Below are positions 8,027 through 11,387 of a DNA stretch of 11,387 bases, one piece after another. The notes below the pieces were generated by a model. The model did no database searches and was not told where the DNA came from. It worked only from the letters and a program-made list of their open reading frames with translations. Numbering within the stretch: position 1 is the first letter of the stretch; every line of letters begins with the position of its first letter. Source of the DNA: an uncultured Lachnospiraceae bacterium (GTDB lineage Bacteria; Bacillota; Clostridia; Lachnospirales; Lachnospiraceae); contig CAJOLO010000044.1 in assembly GCA_905235345.1 (NCBI GenBank), positions 1-11,387 on the forward strand, read 5' to 3'. A program made the translations under genes and the position numbers.

Positions 8027-8716
8027 ATGGAAAAAGAAAATATCATAGAAGTAAGAGATGTACATAAAGAATTTGGCAAGGGGAAGAATGAAGATGCCAT
8101 TACAAAGGTTTTAGAGGGAGCAAGCCTGGAAGTAAAGAAGGGAGAGTTTGTCTCTCTCATGGGTCCGTCCGGTTCCGGAAAGTCAACACTGTTATATCTT
8201 ATAGGTGGATTGGATCGGGCGTATCAGGGCGATATCGTTGTGTGCGGTGAAAATATAAATAAAATGAAGGAAAAAGCGTTATCGAAGATCCGCTTGGATC
8301 ATATTGGATTTATTTTTCAGTTTTATAATCTTGTACAGAACTTAAATGTTGAGGATAACATACTTCTTCCGTCACTGGTTGCCGGAAAAAGCAGAGCATC
8401 TCTTAAGAAGAATCTTGATGAGATCCTTGAGATTACAGGTCTGACAGAAAAAAGAAAGCAGATGCCTGCCAAGCTTTCAGGTGGACAACAGCAACGTGTG
8501 GCCATTGCAAGAGCGGTCATGGGAAATCCTGAATTGATTCTTGCAGATGAGGCGACGGGAAATCTGGATAAGAAATCGGGTGAAGAAATTATGAAGCTGT
8601 TCAGCCGGATTAATAAAGAGAAGGGAATCTCAATCCTTCAGGTTACCCACTCTGAGAAGTGTGCCGGGTATGGAGACCGGATTGTATATCTTGAAAATGG
8701 AAAAGTAGTAGAATAA
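8027..8716 (+). CDS. ABC transporter ATP-binding protein (LolD/MacB class)
   Basis: The 229-residue ATPase has a full motif set: Walker A GPSGSGKST at 46-54, Q-loop Gln98 (FQFYNL), signature LSGGQQQR at 150-157, Walker B LILADE at 170-175, D-loop GNLD at 178-181 and switch His208 (QVTHS). The sequence pattern and length match the LolD/MacB/SalX class that pairs with FtsX-type permeases, so it should energise the permease encoded upstream. I place the start at the ATG at 8027 because AAAAAGGAG lies about ten bases before it. A longer reading from TTG at 8003 would put that ribosome binding site inside the coding region. The 116-base gap to the permease is long for this operon and holds a hairpin. 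Substrate unknown. Confidence 0.95.
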   Translation: MEKENIIEVRDVHKEFGKGKNEDAITKVLEGASLEVKKGEFVSLMGPSGSGKSTLLYLIGGLDRAYQGDIVVCGENINKMKEKALSKIRLDHIGFIFQFYNLVQNLNVEDNILLPSLVAGKSRASLKKNLDEILEITGLTEKRKQMPAKLSGGQQQRVAIARAVMGNPELILADEATGNLDKKSGEEIMKLFSRINKEKGISILQVTHSEKCAGYGDRIVYLENGKVVE

Positions 8717-8782
8717 ACTCTTTTTGGCGGCTTATTAAGTGCCGACGTTCACAAATAGCCCTACATTGGACAACATATACCA

Positions 8783-8813
8783 CACTCGGTGACTGTTTAC
8801 TGGCCACCGAGTG
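8783..8813. repeat. Perfect 9-bp inverted repeat after the ABC operon
   Basis: CACTCGGTG (8783-8791) and CACCGAGTG (8805-8813) flank a 13-base loop, 66 bases after the ATPase stop. A run of eight T begins about 18 bases beyond the stem, too far for a classical intrinsic terminator. It may still mark the operon end or protect the mRNA 3' end from exonucleases. Confidence 0.5.
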
Positions 8814-8822
8814 AACTGTAAC

Positions 8823-8858
8823 TATCTTGAATTTTTTTTGGAATATATCTTGAATTTT
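8823..8858 (+). promoter_or_regulatory. Tandem 13-bp direct repeat, candidate operator
   Basis: TATCTTGAATTTT occurs identically at 8823-8835 and 8846-8858, 23 bases start to start (about two helical turns). The downstream copy ends four bases before the -35 of the promoter at 8863-8891. This geometry is what an activator bound as two protomers next to RNA polymerase would use, as with LytTR-type or OmpR-type response regulators. No regulator gene is in the window, so the binding protein is unknown. Confidence 0.5.
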
Positions 8859-8862
8859 GGGG

Positions 8863-8891
8863 TTGTCAAAATACATGAATGGATGTATACT
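8863..8891 (+). promoter_or_regulatory. Sigma-A-type promoter of the small ORF / structured RNA
   Basis: TTGTCA (8863-8868), exactly 17 bases, then TATACT (8886-8891): five of six matches in each hexamer. Transcription would begin near 8898 and read through the hairpin at 8912-8938 into the small ORF at 8969. This is one of the clearest promoters in the window. Confidence 0.7.
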
Positions 8892-8911
8892 ATGTATGTG
8901 TTTAATTTCAT

Positions 8912-8945
8912 GATTACCTGACAATGATTTCGGTAATCTATTTTT
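8912..8945 (+). terminator. Attenuator-like hairpin before the small ORF
   Basis: GATTACC (8912-8918) and GGTAATC (8932-8938) form a 7-bp stem followed by TATTTTT, an intrinsic-terminator arrangement. It lies between the promoter at 8863-8891 and the ribosome binding site at 8954-8961, so it could abort transcription about 45 bases in. The stem is short and the U-run is interrupted by an A, so efficiency would be partial. Confidence 0.4.
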
Positions 8946-8962
8946 ATGTAATAAAGGAGGTG

Positions 8963-9059
8963 AACAAAGTGGCTAATGGTGACAGTTATGGGTCGGATGG
9001 GCAATCGTACTTGTACTATATTATAGGGAATGATTCGGCTCATCACGTGCCACTTTGTT
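8963..9059 (+). ncRNA. Long imperfect RNA hairpin spanning the small ORF
   Basis: AACAAAGTGGC (8963-8973) is the perfect 11-base complement of 9049-9059. Inside it, GTGA (8979-8982) pairs with TCAC (9043-9046), and TGGGTCGGAT (8989-8998) pairs over ten positions with ATTCGGCTCA (9033-9042) using three G-U pairs. Those three would be A-C mismatches on the minus strand, so the helix belongs to a plus-strand RNA. The 3' strand runs almost uninterrupted while the 5' strand has two bulges (UAAUG and CAGUUA). The GTG at 8969 sits in the outer helix and the Shine-Dalgarno sits just outside it. It could be a regulatory RNA, a translation-controlling structure, or a decayed palindromic mobile element. 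I recognise no known family. Confidence 0.5.
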
Positions 9060-9085
9060 CCCTGTGTTTTAATCATATGATTTGA
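8969..9085 (+). CDS. Candidate small ORF, 38 codons, unknown
   Basis: AAAGGAGGTGA at 8954-8964 is a near-perfect complement of the 16S rRNA 3' tail, eight bases before a GTG at 8969. The frame stays open for 38 codons to TGA at 9083-9085. The predicted peptide begins MANGDSYGSDGQ, is rich in Gly, Ser and Tyr, and ends with paired histidines and a CSLC motif near 30-33. It has no signal peptide, membrane helix or double-glycine leader, and I recognise no family. Support is the ribosome binding site and the promoter at 8863-8891. Against it, the whole frame lies in RNA helices at 8963-9059, so base pairing could explain the sequence. An in-frame start further down is unlikely because spacing would be poor. 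Confidence 0.4.
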   Translation: MANGDSYGSDGQSYLYYIIGNDSAHHVPLCSLCFNHMI

Positions 9086-9104
9086 GCTGGTCATATGATT
9101 TTGC
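9071..9104 (+). terminator. AT-rich terminator-like hairpin after the small ORF
   Basis: AATCATATGA (9071-9080) and TCATATGATT (9091-9100) form a 10-bp stem around TTTGAGCTGG, followed by TTGC after the TTTT that ends the stem. The small ORF stop codon lies in the loop. Each arm contains TCATATGA, so it also reads as two direct copies of an 8-bp palindrome and could alternatively be a protein-binding site. The low GC content makes termination uncertain. Confidence 0.4.
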
Positions 9105-9128
9105 ATGAAAATATATTAAGTGTATTCT
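9101..9128 (+). promoter_or_regulatory. Weak candidate promoter for the mgtE leader
   Basis: TTGCAT (9101-9106), 16 bases, then TATTCT (9123-9128). An alternative -10, TATGAT at 9170-9175, would start transcription right at the base of the hairpin at 9182 but has no recognisable -35. Neither is strong; mgtE could also be read from the 8863-8891 promoter. Confidence 0.25.
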
Positions 9129-9181
9129 GTATGTTTTCTTACAAAATCGCATGACTGTATATAGTACATTATGATATTTCT

Positions 9182-9310
9182 GCCCGTGTGTGACCCATCA
9201 TGCACGGGTATTCTAATGCTCACTCGCAAAAATGTGTCTTTGACAGCTTGCGGGTGATGCACGGGCTATGAGGGATTACAAGTAATCCGGTTGCCCGATT
9301 CTGCCATCAC
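9182..9310 (+). ncRNA. Structured leader RNA upstream of mgtE with alternative folds
   Basis: Helix 1 is a 12-bp hairpin (9182-9193 with 9198-9209, loop CCCA) that needs three G-U pairs available only on the plus strand. Helix 2 pairs TCACTCGCAA (9220-9229) with TTGCGGGTGA (9248-9257) through one G-U, and contains an inner TGTC/GACA. Helix 3 is nested: GTGATG/CATCAC (9254-9259, 9305-9310), CGGGC/GCCCG (9262-9266, 9293-9297) and GGATTAC/GTAATCC (9273-9279, 9282-9288). Helices 2 and 3 overlap at 9254-9257 and are mutually exclusive. ATGCACGGG occurs at both 9200-9208 and 9257-9265, so the 5' arm GCCCGTG can pair with either. This is the look of a regulatory switch. I do not recognise the family; it lacks the M-box core. 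Confidence 0.55.
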
Positions 9311-9499
9311 GTCCCTTGCGTCATCGTTGAAAATGATACAGGTATTTAGTTTTTTATTATCCTTGAGACATTCTCATATATGAAGTGGTTTCAGACAAAC
9401 TGTTCAGGCAGTATCCTGCATTTACTGTGAGATACGTTTTAGCTTTGAAAACCTGTGTCAACAATTAGATTCAACGAGCGGAACGGAGGGTATTCTGTA

Positions 9500-10948
9500 A
9501 TGAATGAAAATGATAAGAATTTAACTGCAGATAATATTGAGAATGCTTCTCATAATTCTGTGGCGGAAAAGCCGGATTATGAGCAGGAGATTATCACAGT
9601 TATCAGAGGTAATGACTCCCCTAAGAAAATGCTTAACAAGCTTGAGGATTACCACGAGAATGATATCGCACAGGTTATTCCGAAGCTTACTTTACAAGAG
9701 AGAAAGAAGTTCTACCGTATATGTCATGTTGAGAAGCTTGCAGAGATATTTGAGTATTTTGACGAAGATGACGCGGGAACATATCTTGACGAGATCGATG
9801 TGAGAAAGGCTGCTGATGTGGTATCCGAATTGGAGACAGATACGGCGGCAAAGGTATTGCATGAACTTTCGAAAGAAAAGCGTGATCTTATTGTGTATGC
9901 TCTCGAACCGGAGGTCAGAAAGCAGATACGACTGATTGATTCCTTCGATGAGGATGAGATTGGTAGCAGGATGACCACTAATTATATAGTGATTCGTGAG
10001 AATCTGACTGTAAAGCAGGCTATGAGTGAGCTTGTCAGACAGGCGGAGGATAATGATAATATCACGACTTTGTTTGTTGTAGATGAGAATGGTGAGTTCT
10101 ACGGAGCAATAGACTTGAAAGAGTTGATTATTGCAAGAAGTACAACAGAACTTGAAAGTCTGATCACAACTTCATTTCCATATGTGTATGCCAATGAACT
10201 TATAGATGACTGTATCGAGAAGTTGAAGGACTATTCGGAGAGTATAATTCCGGTACTGGATAATACCAACAGAATACTTGGCGCCATAACTTCACAGAAT
10301 ATCATTGAGGTTGTGGATGATGAGATGGGAGAAGATTATGCAAGACTTGCCGGTTTGACTGCTGAAGAGGACTTGAATGAACCATTGCTTGAAAGTATGA
10401 AGAAGCGTCTGCCCTGGCTGCTGATACTCCTTTGTCTTGGTATGGTTGTGTCCAGCGTTGTTGGTGTATTTGAGCAGGTTATCGCTCAGCTTACAATTAT
10501 AATGGCATTTCAATCACTTATACTTGACATGGCAGGTAATGTGGGAACCCAGTCACTGGCTGTGACAATTCGTGTACTTATGGATGAGAACCTGACAATA
10601 AAGCAGAAGGGACATCTTGTTACAAAGGAGATGCGTGTCGGATTTTCCAATGGTCTGCTATTGGGCGTAATATCATTTATAGTTGTTGGACTTTATATAC
10701 ATTTTGCCAAACATAAAGCTATGACATTCGCATTCGCAGTATCAGGCTGTATCGGAGTATCACTTCTCCTTGCCATGTTGATATCGAGTGCGGTCGGAAC
10801 GCTTGTACCGCTGTTCTTCAAGAAGATCAATGTTGATCCTGCAGTTGCATCAGGACCACTTATCACTACGGTGAACGACCTGGTGGCTGTGGTAACTTAT
10901 TACGGTATGAGCTGGATTTTATTAATTAATGTAATGCATCTGTCGTGA
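9500..10948 (+). CDS. mgtE: Magnesium transporter MgtE
   Basis: The 482-residue protein has the MgtE layout. A cytoplasmic N domain of acidic helical repeats lies at about 45-150. A pair of CBS domains follows at about 155-275 (recognisable in TTLFVVDENGEFYGAIDLKEL and IIPVLDNTNRILGAITSQ). A membrane domain with about five helices begins near 304. The pore signature MAGNVGTQS is at 344-352, and Asp460 in the last helix region (LITTVNDLVAVVTYYG) matches the family's conserved ion-path aspartate. MgtE is a Mg2+-gated channel: Mg2+ bound between the N and CBS domains closes it when the cell is replete. I choose the ATG at 9500 because GGAGG at 9485-9489 lies ten bases upstream; a GTG at 9455 in frame has no such site. 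A single-gene unit, preceded by the structured leader at 9182-9310 and closed by a terminator at 10958. Confidence 0.95.
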   Translation: MNENDKNLTADNIENASHNSVAEKPDYEQEIITVIRGNDSPKKMLNKLEDYHENDIAQVIPKLTLQERKKFYRICHVEKLAEIFEYFDEDDAGTYLDEIDVRKAADVVSELETDTAAKVLHELSKEKRDLIVYALEPEVRKQIRLIDSFDEDEIGSRMTTNYIVIRENLTVKQAMSELVRQAEDNDNITTLFVVDENGEFYGAIDLKELIIARSTTELESLITTSFPYVYANELIDDCIEKLKDYSESIIPVLDNTNRILGAITSQNIIEVVDDEMGEDYARLAGLTAEEDLNEPLLESMKKRLPWLLILLCLGMVVSSVVGVFEQVIAQLTIIMAFQSLILDMAGNVGTQSLAVTIRVLMDENLTIKQKGHLVTKEMRVGFSNGLLLGVISFIVVGLYIHFAKHKAMTFAFAVSGCIGVSLLLAMLISSAVGTLVPLFFKKINVDPAVASGPLITTVNDLVAVVTYYGMSWILLINVMHLS

Positions 10949-10957
10949 CTATTATTT

Positions 10958-10996
10958 AGAGACACATCGCTTATTCAAGCATATGTGTCTCTTTTT
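10958..10996 (+). terminator. Rho-independent terminator of mgtE
   Basis: AGAGACACAT (10958-10967) and ATGTGTCTCT (10983-10992) form a 10-bp stem followed by a T-run at 10992-10996, ten bases after the mgtE stop codon. Confidence 0.9.
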
Positions 10997-10998
10997 GT

Positions 10999-11180
10999 GT
11001 AGGCAACGAGCCAAGGTCCGAGAGAGGACGTTGGCGACTGCCCATCATTGAGCCGAAGGCGATATGTTGTAGGCAACGAGCCAAGGTCCGATCTCCATGC
11101 ATGCATGAAGAGAGAGGACGTTGGCGACTGCCCATCATCGAGCCGAAGGCGACATGTAGTAGGCAACGAGCCAAGGTCCG
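10999..11180. repeat. Composite hairpin repeat array (A-B-A-insert-B-A)
   Basis: A 22-bp unit A occurs identically at 10999-11020, 11069-11090 and 11159-11180 (core GGCAACGAGCCAAGGTCC). A 48-bp unit B sits between copies, at 11021-11068 and 11111-11158, with only three substitutions between its two copies (two T/C changes and one near its right end). The second A-B junction carries a 20-bp insert (11091-11110) containing the palindrome CATGCATGCATG, so the period is 70 then 90 bases. A and B together fold: GCCAA and GTCC in A pair with GGAC and TTGGC in B around a GAGAGA loop (11010-11035), B has GCCGAAGGC, and TGCC in B can pair with GGCA of the next A. GC content is clearly above the surroundings. 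It looks like a dispersed intergenic repeat; no family recognised. Confidence 0.85.
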
Positions 11181-11220
11181 GTGCGATATGCTACCTGAAC
11201 AGTTACATTTCTGCTTTACA

Positions 11221-11290
11221 AAGTTATAGAAAAGTTATAGAATGTTTTTGAAGTTATAGACGAGTTATAGAAGATATTTAAAGTTATAGA
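11221..11290. repeat. Five AGTTATAGA boxes on a 30-bp period
   Basis: AGTTATAGA begins at 11222, 11233, 11252, 11263 and 11282, giving spacings of 11, 19, 11 and 19 bases. The higher-order unit is 30 bp with two boxes each; the third unit has decayed after its first box. Spacings of 11 and 30 put boxes on nearly the same face of the helix, as in an operator or iteron bound cooperatively by one protein. It is not a DnaA-box consensus. The target gene is probably beyond the right edge. Confidence 0.75.
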
Positions 11291-11387
11291 AATATTAATT
11301 TCGGAAACATATCGAAAGATATTTGCAATAAGTGATTCTGAATCCGTTGAAATGTCAAAATATACAAAGGGATATTCCTATGCTTTT
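11291..11387. other. Right-edge non-coding stretch
   Basis: I see no supportable gene here. ATATC-GAAA-GATAT (11309-11322) is a 5-bp hairpin with a GNRA loop. An ATG at 11380 with AAAGGG about nine bases upstream could be the start of the next gene, but only eight bases of it are in the window. Confidence 0.3.

Noticed and set aside
8976..9026. Holin-like small toxin reading from ATG at 8976
   Set aside because: The strong Shine-Dalgarno and MVTV start recall such toxins, but the frame is only 16 codons, lacks a membrane helix, and is spaced too far from the Shine-Dalgarno.
9182..9499. M-box (ykoK) magnesium riboswitch before mgtE
   Set aside because: CAAAAATGT at 9227-9235 followed by TCTTTGAC resembles part of the M-box P4 region, but the 5' core (GTTAGGTGAGGCTCCT-like) and 3' core (ATACAGTGC-like) are absent.
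9455..9499. Upstream GTG start for mgtE
   Set aside because: No ribosome binding site before it, while GGAGG at 9485-9489 is well placed for the ATG at 9500.
10971..11251. Overlapping 60-70 codon reading frames on both strands after mgtE
   Set aside because: They are translations of the A-B repeat units, have internal repetition only because of those repeats, and lack ribosome binding sites.
10999..11290. CRISPR array
   Set aside because: Repeats abut or have 2-10 base gaps instead of unique 30-40 base spacers, and no cas gene is present.
11380..11387. Start of a further gene at the right edge
   Set aside because: Only eight bases are visible and the ribosome binding site is weak; not supportable as a CDS.

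Overview
This 11.4 kb window reads as chromosomal DNA from a low-to-moderate GC Gram-positive anaerobe of the Clostridia, most likely a gut or rumen Lachnospiraceae. The reasons are strong AGGAGG-type ribosome binding sites, AT-rich sigma-A-like promoters, a ferredoxin-tailed aldo/keto reductase, and the protein families present. The genus is not determinable from what I can see.

Layout, left to right. (1) 37-603 (+): a 2H-phosphoesterase / LigT-like protein. (2) 835-1512 (-): a DUF3800 protein with a TTG start, a good promoter of its own and a short structured 5' leader. Behind it, 1613-1906 is a non-coding, hairpin-rich stretch ending in a strong plus-strand terminator with no gene in front of it. 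(3) 2116-3138 (+): an aldo/keto reductase with a C-terminal iron-sulfur domain. (4) 3404-8716 (+): a three-gene unit. It encodes a secreted M13 (neprilysin/PepO-type) zinc metallopeptidase, an 840-residue FtsX/MacB-type permease that starts one base after the peptidase stop codon, and, after a 116-base gap, the LolD/MacB-class ATPase. (5) 8717-9499: a long intergenic region with much regulatory content: a tandem 13-bp repeat directly upstream of a good promoter, an attenuator-like hairpin, a near-perfect Shine-Dalgarno in front of a 38-codon small ORF that lies inside a long RNA hairpin, and a second strongly structured RNA. (6) 9500-10948 (+): an MgtE magnesium transporter. (7) 10949-11387: a terminator, a composite 70/90-bp hairpin repeat array and five AGTTATAGA boxes on a 30-bp period, upstream of whatever lies beyond the right edge.

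How the genes may work together. The peptidase and ABC transporter are tightly linked and probably co-expressed, which suggests a cell-envelope function such as peptide degradation plus peptide export, sensing or resistance. The substrate is unknown. MgtE is a stand-alone Mg2+ channel whose long structured leader suggests RNA-level control, but it does not match the canonical M-box. The LigT-like, DUF3800 and reductase genes look like independent single-gene units.

The most promising undescribed items are non-coding. They are the two plus-strand RNAs at 8963-9059 and 9182-9310, whose helices need G-U pairs that exist only on that strand; the DUF3800 leader; and the two repeat systems after mgtE. 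All RNA structures were folded by eye and none has been tested by covariation.
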